From Candidatus Hartigia pinicola (GTDB lineage: Bacteria > Pseudomonadota > Gammaproteobacteria > Enterobacterales > Enterobacteriaceae), in the NCBI GenBank assembly GCA_020541205.1, contig CP048208.1:992001-1056000 (forward strand): a stretch of 64,000 bases of DNA, written 5' to 3'. The notes below the pieces were generated by a model. The model saw nothing but the letters and a program-made list of their open reading frames with translations, did no database searches and was not told where the DNA came from. Below, piece by piece: positions 35,278-47,590 of this stretch (positions are counted from its first letter, which is position 1; every line of letters begins with the position of its first letter). The position numbers and the translations under genes were made by a program.

Positions 35278-37107
35278 TTAAAAAGGAAATAAGATAGGTA
35301 TGATAAGTACGCTAATAAGCATTACAATCATTGTAAATGGCACACCTATTTTTACAAAATCACTAAACTTATAATTACCGGGAGTAAGAACTAAAGTATT
35401 TACCGGCGATGAAATGGGCGTCATAAATGCCGATGACGCAGCGATACCTACTATCATAGCAAAAGGTAATGGCGATAACGACATATGGTTAGCTGCTGAA
35501 ATTGCGATAGGGGCCATTAGTACGGCCGTTACTGTATTTGAGATAAATAAGCCAATCGATGCACAAAGTATAAAAAGACATAACAACATTATGCGTGGTT
35601 CCATATTACCAGCAATATTCATTAAAAAATTCACCGCTAATGATATCCCTCCTGTTTTTTGTAAGGCTAATGAAAATGGCATCATTCCAACAATCAAAAT
35701 AATACTTGGCCAGTGAATTGCCTTGTAAGCGCTGTCCAGATTAATACAGCGAAATTTCCCCATTAATAAACAAGAGATTAGCGCCGAAATAAAGTTAGGG
35801 ATTTCGTTGTTTACCATCATAACAATCATAAGAAAAAGACACAGTAATGCCTGAGGAGCTTGAGAAGATGCGGGTGTAACAGATTCAAATTCTTCTGCTA
35901 TATTTAAAATAATAAAGTTATGGGTTTTTGTCGATAACATTTGAATAAGTTTCCAACAACCAATTACCAGCAAAATATCACCGAGTCTCAAAGGTTGATC
36001 AATGAGTTTATTTTCAAGAATTTTCCCATTACGTCGAATCCCTACAACGTTTAAGTCGTAACAAGTACGAAACTTGATATTACGTAAACTTTTACCTTCT
36101 ACATCAGAGTCTGGGTTTATTAACACTTCTGCCATGCCTATATAACGAGAATGCGCAGAAAAGTAGTGACCACCTAAAATCATTGGTTTTAACTTTTGTT
36201 CAAAGTAGAATAATTTTAATTGATGATCGCTAACGCTAATATCAATGAACAAAATATCTTGTTCTTTTAATTCTATTCCTCCAGTTGCACTGATCATTAC
36301 ACGACGAAATTTACGCCAACGCTCAATCCCTACTACGTTAGCTTTGTAACGTGAATGCAAACGCGCTTTATTAAGGGAAATACCAATTAACGGAGAACCT
36401 TTTTGAATTTTTAAGCGGTGAGCATTGCCGGTTAATTTATAATCTTTAATTAAATCACAGAAAGTTCGTTGATAACGTATTGCTAATTTATCTAATTTAT
36501 TTCTTTTTAAGTAGCGGCCTGTAATCAACATATACACAATACCAGCCAATAAAATAGTAATACCAATCGGAGTAATTGAGAAAAATTGAAAACCTGTTAT
36601 GCCTTTTCTAACCAGCTCACTATTGATGATCATGTTAGGAGGTGTTGCAACTAACGTCATCATACCACTAATTAAACCAACAAACCCTAATGGCATCATG
36701 AAACGACTAGGAGAAATATTCATACGTTTAGAAATACTGAGCACAACAGGAATAAAGATTGCTACCACTCCTGTTGAACTCATAAAAGAACCAAGGAGAG
36801 AAACTGTAAGCATTAGGAACACTAACATTTTCTTTTCACTACTACCAGCAATCTTAAATAGAAAATTACCCACTTGAAGGGCAATTCCAGTACGTACTAA
36901 ACCATCACCAATTACAAACAATGCTGCTATTAATAAAACATTAGAATCCGAAAAACCAGATATTGCTTCTTCTAATGTTAAAGTATCACTTAAAACAAAT
37001 GTTACTATAACAAGTAGTGCAACTACATCCATACGAATTTTATTTGTAGTAAACAATACCATTGAAACTAGAAGCAGGCTTAATACCCATAGAAATTCTC
37101 CGTTCAA
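35278..37107 (-). CDS. yfbS: SLC13/DASS-family anion transporter YfbS with RCK_C domains
   Basis: Predicted inner-membrane carrier of the sodium/dicarboxylate-sulfate family. Its substrate in E. coli is not firmly known. Membrane helices occupy about residues 1-190 and 400-609, around a soluble central part with two TrkA-C/RCK_C-like domains ([20 protein letters not shown] and [10 protein letters not shown] mark them). Family loops are present: [39 protein letters not shown] and [15 protein letters not shown] choose the TTG at 37107 (609 residues; E. coli 610): homology starts there ([11 protein letters not shown]) and AAAAGGG sits 6 nt upstream. An ATG at 37155 would add 16 unmatched residues and lacks a good ribosome site. 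Confidence 0.93.
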   Translation of the reverse strand: MNGEFLWVLSLLLVSMVLFTTNKIRMDVVALLVIVTFVLSDTLTLEEAISGFSDSNVLLIAALFVIGDGLVRTGIALQVGNFLFKIAGSSEKKMLVFLMLTVSLLGSFMSSTGVVAIFIPVVLSISKRMNISPSRFMMPLGFVGLISGMMTLVATPPNMIINSELVRKGITGFQFFSITPIGITILLAGIVYMLITGRYLKRNKLDKLAIRYQRTFCDLIKDYKLTGNAHRLKIQKGSPLIGISLNKARLHSRYKANVVGIERWRKFRRVMISATGGIELKEQDILFIDISVSDHQLKLFYFEQKLKPMILGGHYFSAHSRYIGMAEVLINPDSDVEGKSLRNIKFRTCYDLNVVGIRRNGKILENKLIDQPLRLGDILLVIGCWKLIQMLSTKTHNFIILNIAEEFESVTPASSQAPQALLCLFLMIVMMVNNEIPNFISALISCLLMGKFRCINLDSAYKAIHWPSIILIVGMMPFSLALQKTGGISLAVNFLMNIAGNMEPRIMLLCLFILCASIGLFISNTVTAVLMAPIAISAANHMSLSPLPFAMIVGIAASSAFMTPISSPVNTLVLTPGNYKFSDFVKIGVPFTMIVMLISVLIIPILFPF

Positions 37108-37113
37108 AATATG

Positions 37114-37120
37114 CCCTTTT
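37114..37120 (-). promoter_or_regulatory. Ribosome-binding site supporting a TTG start for yfbS
   Basis: AAAAGGG on the minus strand, 6 nt before the TTG at 37105-37107. It is the best ribosome site near the 5' end and coincides with where similarity to E. coli YfbS begins. Confidence 0.55.
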
Positions 37121-37874
37121 AAAAAATTATATTTAACTCTTTTTTCGTTAAACATGGTTATGAAACGTTTCTTTGATGAGATCGTAGGAAAATTTTAATA
37201 GCAATACACTAATTATACTTTGTTTTTAGTGAAATATGTCAATAATTTGACAACTACTTTTTATACTATATATAATATTATAACCTATTCTTATTTTTTT
37301 CAAGTGTAATGATTTTCATATGTCCTATTAAAATAAAAACCTAAAATAATAATATGAGTGAATCTGTATTGAGAAATAAATACTTATTGATTAATCAGAT
37401 AAGAAATAAAAAATAAATGTTATTTAATTATCAATATTTACTCAGATTATAGTTCTTATTTTATTTAAAGGTGTTACTGTCTGTAATTGAAATAGTAATA
37501 CTGAATGTATACTTTTACTATACCTAGAAAAATTCATTAACAGTGTGTGTTTTTTCTTTATGATTATAGTGAAATTAGTGACTTCTACTAATGATACAAC
37601 CTGAATAACGTTAAATGACAGAGAATGACTTATAATTTATTTATAAATAAGAGCATATTACTATATAATAAGATTATTATATCAAATTTACTCTTTAGAG
37701 TATTATATTTAATTATATTGAGTTTTTCCAACGAAAAACTAAAAAAAACTAACTGCATTTTATCTTATATTCATTTTTCACCTCATTAGAGTAATGTATT
37801 TTTGTTTCTTTTATATAGAGTGCGAAAAATTGATGAAGAGTATTCATTAATCTGTTATAGATATACTGAAAATC

Positions 37875-37891
37875 GACTCACGCAGTGAGTC
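37875..37891. repeat. Compact GC-rich hairpin
   Basis: GACTCAC (37875-37881), loop GCA, GTGAGTC (37885-37891). G/C content is high relative to the surroundings. No T-tract and no gene end nearby; possibly a relic terminator stem. Confidence 0.55.
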
Positions 37892-38645
37892 CTGATTTAT
37901 CTTATTCAATTCATATTTCAATAAAATCTTACTTATCTTTTAAGATACTAATAGTTTTATCTACAATATTATTTACTTAGAATAATCGTTCAATGCTATA
38001 AAATACTGAAAGGTAATATGTTTATTGTGTCAAATATCAGCACGTATATTTTAGCTATTATATCTTTAAAAATTTAACGATTAACATTCATGTTTAATTT
38101 TAATTTTACAATCTGTAATCTCTACTGAATACCAAGTTATCAGTTTTATTAAAAGCGCCTTACGTAAGTTGTTAATTATTTAATTCGCAATGGCTAGAAC
38201 TAATTATTTATCTTACCTATAGCTAACTAAGCATTTACAATCATCTTACTAAATAGAATATGTATATTTTTATAATTATTGAAAAATTAGATATTTTTAG
38301 TTTTTTTATGTGACATTAATTCCTACTACTATTTCTAGTATTTATTTAGAAAATTACTCAAATAAATAAAAAAAATGATCTTAATGTGTCTTCTGAGAAA
38401 ATTGAATCAGAAATTTACTAGAGTTAGATTGAGTAATATCGTTAAGCAGTAATTTTCAATTTACTTTCAAACCTATTCAATATAGCTTCTGAATAAAAAA
38501 ATAATTATACCATATTAATAAATTACAAATTAGTACTCACATATTTTTGATAATGTTTTTGAAGCTAGATCATTTAACATGTGAGTAATACATTATAGAA
38601 TGCAATTTTTCCAAGAGAATTTTTGTAATTTTTCTAGGATCATTC

Positions 38646-38664
38646 TTATTGCACTATGCAATAA
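38646..38664. repeat. Perfect hairpin, 8 bp arms
   Basis: TTATTGCA (38646-38653), loop CTA, TGCAATAA (38657-38664). Noncoding context. Confidence 0.6.
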
Positions 38665-38979
38665 TGTGAGTATTGGCTTACAATGTATCTTTTCTACTAG
38701 AATGGTATAACCATTATATCATAATTTATATTCTTAAAGCTTTCAATATCAATCATTACAAAAAAATGTTAGTTATGTTTAAAAAATAATCTTGACACAA
38801 AACGTGTAAGTACGTTTTAACATTTTCTAGAAGAAGTGAGTTTATTTTAATAGATTTTTTGCAAGATTTTGCAAGAGCAATCTCTAATACTTTTTTAAAA
38901 ACATTACTAGCTGAGTAATATTATTTACTAATATTTTTCTATGGATATATTATCAATAAACAGAATATCTTAGACATAA

Positions 38980-39051
38980 ATGACTTACAGAGAGAGTGTA
39001 AGTCATTGGCGCTTTTTGTCACTGCTAAAAATTTCTCTCATTATGAGAGAA
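38980..39051. repeat. Two consecutive hairpins separated by a T-run
   Basis: First hairpin: ATGACTTAC (38980-38988) and GTAAGTCAT (38998-39006), followed by TGGCGCTTTTTG. Second hairpin: TTCTCTCA (39033-39040), loop TTA, TGAGAGAA (39044-39051). The first plus the T-run resembles a rho-independent terminator on the plus strand, yet no gene lies upstream on that strand for more than 4 kb. It may be the terminator of a vanished gene. Confidence 0.55.
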
Positions 39052-41556
39052 TATTAAAAAAATTATGCTTTTAAAGATGATAAATATCATTTTAAATAAA
39101 TATTAAAAAATATTTGTGAATATTAAGATCTATAAAAATAAGATATTTATAACAGGTACTGCTAAAAATTTAAGTAACATACTACTATCATAGAATATGA
39201 TAATAATAATCTTGTTAATTTATCATTGTGACCATTGTATATTAAAATATAGACATGCTCTGAATATGTTGGTATATAGAGCTTTAATATATTTTATTAA
39301 TAAATGAATGAGAACGAAATGATTATTAAAAACTTAATGATTTTTAATAAAGAAGTGTGATCCATGACTTGACTCTTAAAGCTTACAGCTGGTTGTTCAA
39401 CCTAGCATAGAAGTTTTTTATTGACTTATCAATATGATAAAAGATATAGTTGTACAAATACATAGCAAAGAGAAAAGAACTTTATCATCATGCTAGTTCA
39501 AATAGTGAACACAATTTCTCATGTTAAAGATACTGAAAATATTCTATTAGATAATTATTCTATTTTCTTTTTATTATTATCACTAAAGATAAAGGTTCCT
39601 AAAAATTCACTGATACTACATAAAGTAAATATTTAAAAGTCTTGATAAGATTTTAATATTATTGTATGAAGGTTTCATACGTTTTCTATATTGTTAATTT
39701 TATAAATAATTAAAAAGTTTTTCTAAATGGGTGCCTATGTTTTTTTAGCCGGTTTATTAATGGAAGACATTTATAACACGTGATGACATATACTTTGTTG
39801 AATACACATTCATGTTTTTTTGAGACATAGACAGTGATCATTTTAGCATTTAAATTCTTATTATATTAATTATAATGAATAATAATTTTAGTCCTTAAAA
39901 AGGATTTAATTGACTTACTTAGAGATGGAAGAACTTTAATATTTATTGAAGATGCTTATTATCACTTTAATATAAAAAATAAAAAATACTGTAATAAAAA
40001 TAAATTAGAAATTTTAATTATTAAGTCTGTAATGCCAATTTTTTTAATTATGAATTGTAAACTAATTATATCATCTACATGAGAGTCTGGTATATTGTAC
40101 TTTTAATTGTATTATCAATAAATTAAAATAGCGTTCATTGTTTGATTACGTTCATTTAGTATTTCAATTTTATCACTTCAATTTTATAGTTTTTAAAAAA
40201 TAATGATAATCTAAAGAAATAAGATTTTATTATTTTCATTCATTGTATAATAAAAAATCAATTTATTAATATACTGAAATTTAGTATCTTGATACATATG
40301 CTTCAAGTATTAAGTAGTTACAATAGTTTATAGTATAAGATGTTATGCCATCGTAATTAATTATCTGTAAAATTTTTTACTTGTTTCAATTAGATTTTAC
40401 TTTATCTCGTAATTACTTTATTGATCAAAATGTTACGTTATTTATAATGATGATGAATATGAAAATTTTTTGAATTATAGATTGATACATTCTGAAAACA
40501 GTTAGTGACGTTATATCATGTAGTAACAAATAAGAACTACACTGTATGTGAGTCAAAAATTACTTGACTAAAATAATTTTATTAATTATTAATATTTGTT
40601 TATGGTCTCACATAACACTAAAAAAAATTGCAGAATTAGACACACTAAGTGATTCAAAAGTATAAATAAATAACTTTTTATAAAAATATGATTATTATCA
40701 ATATTTTAATACGCTTTTAATATTATTAAAAAATAAAAAATTAACTTTTGAAATTTAACGGATTAGATAATGAACAAGTTGCAGTTTCAAAATTCATATT
40801 GTCTCTAAAAGAGATAACGAAAAGAGTAATATTTTTCTGTTTTAGTTCTATTAATAGGGTCTGTTAAATTACAATAGCAGCTATAAATATTTTATATTAC
40901 GCTATTTGTATTTATATTTTTGATAATTAATTTTAGAAATTTATATTTTAAATTAAAATATTTATATATCATAGTAACCGTATTTAATTTAGCACTTTTA
41001 TATGAGTTGTAATTGTTACATGAACTTTACTTCTTTGTGGTTTTTTGGTTAGCGTAACCATAATAGTAAGTTAAAAATTCATCATATTTACTATAAGACT
41101 TTCAATGTAACTAACGATTATGATTTTATTTAAAATTTTAACTATTGTATTTTCCCTATAAGAGTACTACAGAAAAATGCATTAATTATTATATTTTATC
41201 TTCTTACTTGTAATACCACTCCAATCCCTTGCAATATCATGAATTTTAGAATAAAATTCATTCTATATTTTAGTCGAAAGCTAGGGTGTATTATAATATT
41301 ATTTTTAATGAAAAATATTTCACATACATCAGAATACATTTTGACTTTTTTTTAAAAAAAAGTTATAACGCATAATGGTAGTGCTGAGTTAGTGTGTTCT
41401 TGATATATATTATCTCTTTGTCTAAAAGTGTTAGATTTAACTAATTACTTCTTGCATTTTATATTAAATTTTATTCAAATGTGCATTATTTTTAGCCAAA
41501 GTATTTTAAAATGATTATTTTCCATACAATCATTAAAAATCTATTACCTGATCAAG

Positions 41557-41572
41557 ATCAGGCAATATATAC
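41557..41572 (-). terminator. Possible proQ-side terminator hairpin
   Basis: CCTGATC (41557-41563), loop AA, GATCAGG (41566-41572), extended by ATT/AAT beyond one mismatch. It lies about 395 nt downstream of the proQ stop on the minus strand and is followed there by TAATAGATTTTTAATG. The distance is large, so it may instead mark the end of a lost downstream gene. Confidence 0.35.
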
Positions 41573-41966
41573 TGAAAGCCTTTTTTTTCGATAGATTACA
41601 TGACGATAAAGTTTCTCTAATGAAATGTTATCATGTCTTTTCCTTATTTTAACCTCTATTTATGACCGATTGATGAACTTTAAAAAAGTAAAAGATGATA
41701 GATATCATTGAGTATATTCAAATAACGATTAAAATTTTTAAAAAAATCTTAAGTGTTATTTAATTTACCATCATCAGAATGAAAAAATTTTAATATGATG
41801 CTTTAACTTACAGTACTATATTGGGTATATTATATTTACAAATATATAACTAATAGTAGTCACTGAAGGTACTTGTTTACATATAACAGTGTGCATTAGT
41901 AAAATTATTTAACATAGAGGTAATATAATGTTAAAAAATGTTGTTATGTCTTTCTTGATTTCTTAA

Positions 41967-42665
41967 TTAGAACTTTAAATGTTCTGCAAATACAATCATT
42001 GCAATTCCTGTTGGTAACTGCACTCTGACACCATCTTTTGAAATGTTTAGTACAGATACGTCTAATATACTTTTACCAATTTTCACTTTTAATATTTGGC
42101 CGATCTGTAATGTAGAGATATCAGTAACTGATTCTAATTTTTGTTCTGTATTTAGAGCTTTGCTATCATTACAGTGAGTATATTTAATAGATGCATGCTG
42201 TAGTCGTTCTTTATTTTTTAACTGGTTATGGTGTGAAAAATTTTCTTTTGTTATTCTAAAACTATGGGTACTTGCATAATCTCTGCTTTTTTTAATAGGT
42301 TGTTTTTTTTCTTTTTTCTCTATATGTTGTGCTTGAACTCTAGATTTTGCATTTATTAATCGTTCTCGTGCATGGATAACATGTTTTTTTTCTAATACAC
42401 TGCAAACATTACCATGTAAATCGATGCGTTTAGCACCTTCTTTTACACTATAAAGATAACGCCAACTAGATGTATACATGCGCAAAGCAGAACGTAATTG
42501 CGTTTTGCTAATACCGTCTTTCTCTGATAAACATTCTACAATATCTTGAAAAATTCCGATTTTTAAAGGACGTGTTTCACCTTCCACGATAAAACAGCGT
42601 GGAAAACGTTCAGACAATAAAATAATAATATTTTTATTAGTATTCAACTTAGGTTGATTTTCCAT
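41967..42665 (-). CDS. proQ: RNA chaperone ProQ (FinO-domain RNA-binding protein)
   Basis: Post-transcriptional regulator that binds structured small RNAs and mRNA 3' ends; in E. coli it also affects ProP osmoprotectant transport. From the ATG at 42665 it has 232 residues, identical to E. coli, starting [20 protein letters not shown]. The N-terminal FinO domain (about 1-119) keeps [33 protein letters not shown] and the [11 protein letters not shown] turn. A Lys-rich linker is followed by a C-terminal Tudor-like domain (about 178-232) with [20 protein letters not shown] and [15 protein letters not shown]. An ATG 36 bp upstream would add 12 unmatched residues; CAGGA just before 42665 supports the shorter form. 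It stands alone, with no prc downstream. Confidence 0.95.
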   Translation of the reverse strand: MENQPKLNTNKNIIILLSERFPRCFIVEGETRPLKIGIFQDIVECLSEKDGISKTQLRSALRMYTSSWRYLYSVKEGAKRIDLHGNVCSVLEKKHVIHARERLINAKSRVQAQHIEKKEKKQPIKKSRDYASTHSFRITKENFSHHNQLKNKERLQHASIKYTHCNDSKALNTEQKLESVTDISTLQIGQILKVKIGKSILDVSVLNISKDGVRVQLPTGIAMIVFAEHLKF

Positions 42666-44804
42666 GAAATTTCCTGATAACAACAAGTTTTTAACCAGCA
42701 TGGAATGAACAAGGTAACATTATAATAGCGTTTTAGAACATTATTATGTGTCTGCTCACTTCACTTACTAATATTTAATAATTATTTTAAAATAATCATC
42801 ACTTTAATCAAATCGATTGAAGTTTGGGTACTAACATTTTAGGCATCTAAATTTAGCTAATTAGTTTTAAAGTAAGTATACTGTAGAATAATTTTCAACA
42901 TCTATGATAAATAATATGATTAGAAAATATAAATATCATTAGCATGTTGTGTTTTATTGTAGTTATACATTATTCCGAAACACTTTCACTGAAAGGTATT
43001 ATAAGAGATTCCGTCTGTCTTTAAAAAACCAAGAAGAAATATTGATTTTCTTTTAAGTAAAACAAACTAGAGAATACCTTTTAATGTTTACACAATAAAG
43101 CTCTTATATTTTTTTAAAACTGACAATTAAATTCTATTTCCCTGAAAGTAATATAGATAGATTATCTCATTCTTAATAAGCATACTTATTTATTCATACA
43201 TTTTCTTGTGCGAATTAAATAATGTAATAAATTAAATATTTTATTTATATATAAATAATAAAGTTATTATTACGTTGTAATTTTTAAAATGAAATTAGAT
43301 GAGTAAGTAAAATAATATGTGTATAATTTATAATTATAAATCATATTAACATAATTGTATAATACTTTTCTAATATAATTTCAAATTATTTATTCGCTAT
43401 ATAATATTCAAAAATGTAAGATTTATTTTTTCTATTCTATCTGGCTTAGCGATAACATTTTTGAGTGCGAAATATTTATTTGATTTTTATAATTATTGTT
43501 GTAGTTGCACTAATTACATTTTGAGCATTATCATTTTCTATATATTGAATAATTACTTAAATTAATGATACTATAGATGATGGTATTCAATTAATAAATT
43601 AACGATGTACATTTTTTTAAAAGACTAAGATTATTTTTGTTTATTTTTAGCGTTATATAATTATTCATTTTCATTATTTATCTTTACATTGATTATAATG
43701 TATTAGATTAAATTTATATTCGTTATATCAAATTGTATCAGTCTATTTTAGACTGTACTAAATAAAATAAAATAAAAATACTTGTGTAATAAACTAACGG
43801 TTAATACTCTTCAATATATCTCATTGGTTAGCTAATATCTAGTGACATTTTTTGAAAAACAAATATTAGTTTTGTATAAAAAATCTTAAAAATGATATTA
43901 ACAGTATACATTATATTACATTATCTACACTTCATAAAACTGTATATCAAATATAAAATATATATAATTTACAATGTTTTGTACTTATTACTACCGTCTA
44001 TTGATATATTCTTTGTTCATGTAAGTGCTGTATTGTATGAATTAAAAATTATCAAGATATTTTTGGTTTGTGATATTGTTTATCAATATTGATATTTTAA
44101 AAATAAACTTTAAGTATCTGAATGAATATGTCGTTTAATTCTGAAAATTTTTTATTAAAATTATGGTTTTTCAAGCTTTATATCTGTATTATATTATAAT
44201 ACAGATATGAGATTTTGAATATTACTTTAAGAAGTATCATAATACTTATTTTGAAAAACTGATTCTAGTGCATTGAATTTTGTTTTAATGTTTTTAAAAT
44301 TCAAAAATAGTCATAAGCACAACTTTCTCTGGTAAAATTAACAAGGAAGGATCGGCTCTCTTTTCAATTGATTTTAGGATACAAAGCAGTATACAAAAAT
44401 TTCATATACATAGCTTTCTAGAAGTGGTATGCGATTTAGTTACTAAGTGATCAAAGTTTAATATATTAAAATATTTTTGAATTGATATTCTTGCTACTGT
44501 AAGATGTACGTATTTCGATAAGAAATATAAAATTATTACGTTTAAAATAAATTTTCAGTCAATGCTAAACCCTCTGTGTTTCTTCTAAAAAAGCTACTGA
44601 TTTTCTAAAAAAATCATTCACATTATTGAGAGTATAAATAATTTATAATTTATATTTTGCATAGTTAATATCACTATGACAAAAGAATGTGATAAACATG
44701 ATAGTACACTGAAAATAGAAAAACATGTCACTTAATAAATTATAACATTATATCTCTATTTGAATAAAGTGTCTGATTGTAAAACACTGCGATATATTAG
44801 CGCA
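42666..44804. other. Noncoding desert between proQ and metK
   Basis: About 2.1 kb of A+T-rich sequence without a supported gene. A perfect hairpin with 14 bp arms lies at 44180-44208. A short ORF-like stretch at 43892-44092 is Ile/Tyr-rich and has no homology I recognise. Confidence 0.7.
44180..44208. repeat. Perfect inverted repeat, 14 bp arms with 1-nt centre
   Basis: ATATCTGTATTATA (44180-44193), centre T, TATAATACAGATAT (44195-44208). The near-zero loop favours a DNA cruciform over an RNA hairpin. It lies 0.6 kb beyond the 3' end of metK. Confidence 0.8.
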
Positions 44805-45959
44805 TTATTTTAAACCTGCCGCATCACGTAAAACTACTGCTTTATCTGTTTTTTCCCATGGGAATTCAGTGCGACCAAAATGACCATATGATGCAGTTTT
44901 TTGATAGATTGGATGTTGTAAATCTAACATTTTTATTAAACCATATGGGCGTAGGTCAAAAAATTCACGCACTAATAACACTAATTTCTCTTCTGTAATT
45001 TTACCTGTACCAAATGTTTCTATCATGATAGAAGTAGGATTAGCAATACCAATTGCATATGAAACTTGAATTTCACAACGGTCAGCAAGACCAGCTGAAA
45101 CAATATTTTTTGCAACGTAACGTGCAGCATAAGCTGCAGAACGATCAACTTTTGATGGATCTTTACCAGAGAATGCTCCACCACCGTGACGAGCCATTCC
45201 ACCATAGGTATCAACAATAATTTTACGTCCAGTTAATCCACAATCTCCCATTGGTCCGCCTATTACAAACCGACCTGTTGGGTTTATAAAGTATTTTGTT
45301 GTTGAAGATAACCATAAAGGAGGTAATACTGGCTTGATAATTTCTTCCATTACTGCTTCATGCAATTCTTTTTGAGTAATTGTTTCAGAGTGCTGAGTTG
45401 ACAAGACAATAGTATCAATACCGATAATTTTATTATCGTTATACTGAAAAGTCACTTGACTTTTGGCATCCGGACGTAGCCAAGGTAGAATATGATTTTT
45501 ACGAACTTCTGCTTGGCGTTGTACTAGACGATGTGCAAAAATAATAGGGGCTGGCATAAGAACATCAGTTTCATTTGTTGCATAACCAAACATAATACCT
45601 TGATCGCCAGCACCTTGTTCTAGCGGATCTTTACGATAGACACCTTGATTGATATCCGGTGATTGCTGACTTAATGCACTTAATACTGCGCATGAGTTAG
45701 AATCAAAACCCATCTCTGAACTAGTATAACCAATCTTACTAACTGTTTTACGTGTAATTTCTTCAATGTCTACCCAAGCATTGGTGCTAATTTCTCCTCC
45801 GACTATTACCATACCTGTTTTAACATATGTCTCACAGGCAACAAGAGCTTTTGGATCTTGTTTAAGAATGGCATCAAGTACTGCATCAGAGATTTGGTCA
45901 GCAATTTTATCTGAATGCCCTTCCGATACAGATTCAGAAGTAAAAAAATGTGTAACCAT
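44805..45959 (-). CDS. metK: S-adenosylmethionine synthase (MetK), with substitutions near the active site
   Basis: Makes S-adenosylmethionine, the main methyl donor, from methionine and ATP in the cytoplasm. The 384 residues match E. coli MetK in length and align throughout. Present: [12 protein letters not shown] (catalytic Asp), [24 protein letters not shown], the P-loop-like [24 protein letters not shown], and the C-terminus [19 protein letters not shown]. Two positions are unusual. The N-terminal active-site motif GHPDK reads GHSDK (Pro to Ser, codon TCA), and GVDR in the flexible active-site loop reads GVYR. All ligand Asp, Lys and His residues I can check remain. The TAAGGT ribosome site is about 10 nt upstream. 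No MetJ box (AGACGTCT) was seen upstream. Confidence 0.96.
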   Translation of the reverse strand: MVTHFFTSESVSEGHSDKIADQISDAVLDAILKQDPKALVACETYVKTGMVIVGGEISTNAWVDIEEITRKTVSKIGYTSSEMGFDSNSCAVLSALSQQSPDINQGVYRKDPLEQGAGDQGIMFGYATNETDVLMPAPIIFAHRLVQRQAEVRKNHILPWLRPDAKSQVTFQYNDNKIIGIDTIVLSTQHSETITQKELHEAVMEEIIKPVLPPLWLSSTTKYFINPTGRFVIGGPMGDCGLTGRKIIVDTYGGMARHGGGAFSGKDPSKVDRSAAYAARYVAKNIVSAGLADRCEIQVSYAIGIANPTSIMIETFGTGKITEEKLVLLVREFFDLRPYGLIKMLDLQHPIYQKTASYGHFGRTEFPWEKTDKAVVLRDAAGLK

Positions 45960-47500
45960 GAGATTAATACCTTAGGATTTGAAGATTGTAATTAAATATT
46001 TTAATAATTAGATTAATACTTAAACCTAAAAAGTGCTACTTATTTATTCATAAGTTCAAATCAAAAAACTTTAATAAGTAAAATTAATATTATTTTTGAT
46101 AAACCAAAACACATTTTTTTAATTTTTATTTAATAGATGTGTAGATTAAATTTTTATCATAAAAGATGTGTTATAATGTTTGTTATATACTAAAATGCAT
46201 AACAAATAAATTTGTTATTCATTAACAATATTAATAGCTATTAAATTTTTATACGTGACTATGCTATTTTTATAAAAATAAAACTTCTTCGAATAGTATT
46301 ATTCAAAATAAACTTAATTAAAAGTTAGAAATAGTAAATTTTTATATTATATATAAATGAAGTTAGATTGCATCATCTATTCAATAACAAGCATTAACAG
46401 TTAGCTTTTAATAATCAGGTATTACTATTTTACTTTAATTTCGAAATTTTATTGAGATTTTTTTAGAATATAACGATTTTACACTATTGCTTAAAATTAA
46501 AAGTATAAAATAGTAATGTCAGTTAAAAAACATATATATCATAAATTGAATTTTTCCTCAAAAAAAAATGAAAATATAAAATATTTTTTAAAATCGATAT
46601 ATTTTGATGTTTTATGCATTAGTGTATATTTTAAAAATAGTTATTAATGAGATAGACTACTTAAAAATTCTCAGTGATAGAAAATTTACTATTACTATTT
46701 TTAATTTTAAAAACAAAAACATAAGAAATAGAGTTAAATTTCCTACAGCAGTAATTGTTAAAAAAGTAAGAACTATCTTCGATAATAGTGATCAGAATAT
46801 TCATATCACTTCTTCATCATTATTATAAATAATTTTAATAACATGAATGACTTACACGGTTAAGAGTATTATATAGATCGCTACACTTTTTAACATCCAA
46901 AGGAATATTATGCGAGAATCTCAACGTTGTTGACTCTATCAAACTATTAGTAATAATGGATAACTTTATAGACAGAAAAGCATATATTATTCAATAAAAG
47001 CGATACAAGAAAAATATTTTAGATAATATATATCATCACTTTTAATAAAAAACTCAAAAAGTTAATAATGTAACGCGTATGAAGTTAGTTGATATAAAAT
47101 TTTTAAAAATAATTGGAAAGTAAAAACATTAAAATAATAATCTTAAGTATACTAATTTAGTATGTATCATTTTTAGTATTTAAAATACTAAATAACTTGC
47201 AAGCAAACTGTATGTATTTTTACGCTGCAAAATTGATTATTATAATAACGTAGCAATCTTATGAAGATGATCTTAATTTAAGAATAATAATTTTATTGAA
47301 ATCTACATTTCTTTTTTATGATAATAAACTACACAATAAGCTCATTTAAATTTGAGTGCTTTAACTCAAATCGTTTTGTGAGATAATAAAGATTGTATAT
47401 ATACTATAACAAAATATATTCATTATATGAACTAAATAAATTATTACAAATTCACAGCTAAATAGACATTAAAAAACAAAGAAATTAGATACATTAATTA
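45960..47500. other. Noncoding stretch between metK and tRNA-Ser
   Basis: About 1.5 kb. The first 600 bp upstream of metK is extremely A+T-rich, with no MetJ operator visible. A hairpin at 47350-47371 lies downstream of the tRNA on its strand. No supported protein gene. Confidence 0.7.
47350..47371. repeat. Hairpin downstream of tRNA-Ser
   Basis: ATTTGAGT (47350-47357), 6-nt loop, ACTCAAAT (47364-47371). It lies 130 nt beyond the tRNA 3' end. A T-run (CGTTTTG) follows only on the plus strand, so it is a poor terminator for the minus-strand tRNA. Confidence 0.4.
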
Positions 47501-47590
47501 TGGCGGTGAAAGAGGGATTCGAACCCTCGATACGTTCACACGTATACACACTTTCCAAGTGTGCTCCTTCAGCCTCTCGGACACTTCACC
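47501..47590 (-). tRNA. serW: tRNA-Ser (anticodon GGA), CCA encoded
   Basis: A 90-nt class II tRNA read on the minus strand. The acceptor stem GGTGAAG pairs with TTTCACC (last pair G-U), followed by discriminator G and encoded CCA. The anticodon stem CACAC/GTGTG encloses loop TTGGAAA, with anticodon GGA (47554-47556), which reads UCU and UCC codons. A long variable arm (ATACG...CGTAT) typical of serine tRNAs is present. The T-arm is GAGGGTTCGAATCCCTC. The sequence is close to E. coli serW/serX. It lies 2.4 kb from serS, the gene for its synthetase. Confidence 0.97.

Larger units (their letters stand above)
37156..41966. other. 4.8 kb noncoding desert between yfbS and proQ
   Basis: No supported gene. 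Hairpins are unusually frequent: 37875-37891 (GACTCAC/GTGAGTC), 38646-38664, 38980-39006, 39033-39051, 41046-41060 (TGGTTA/TAACCA) and 41557-41572. In E. coli the protease gene prc follows proQ; no trace of it can be read here. A short direct repetition of TTTTGCAAG occurs near 38857-38876. Confidence 0.7.

Noticed and set aside
44330-44380. GGAAGGATCGGCTCTC patch considered as a 4.5S/SRP RNA remnant
   Set aside because: Only a few bases resemble the SRP core; the conserved internal loops are absent.
46000-46200. MetJ operator upstream of metK
   Set aside because: No AGACGTCT-like tandem boxes are visible, so methionine repression by MetJ is not supported.
46604-46828. 74-codon ORF upstream of metK on the plus strand
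   Set aside because: Low-complexity composition, no homology recognised, in one of the most A+T-rich spacers.
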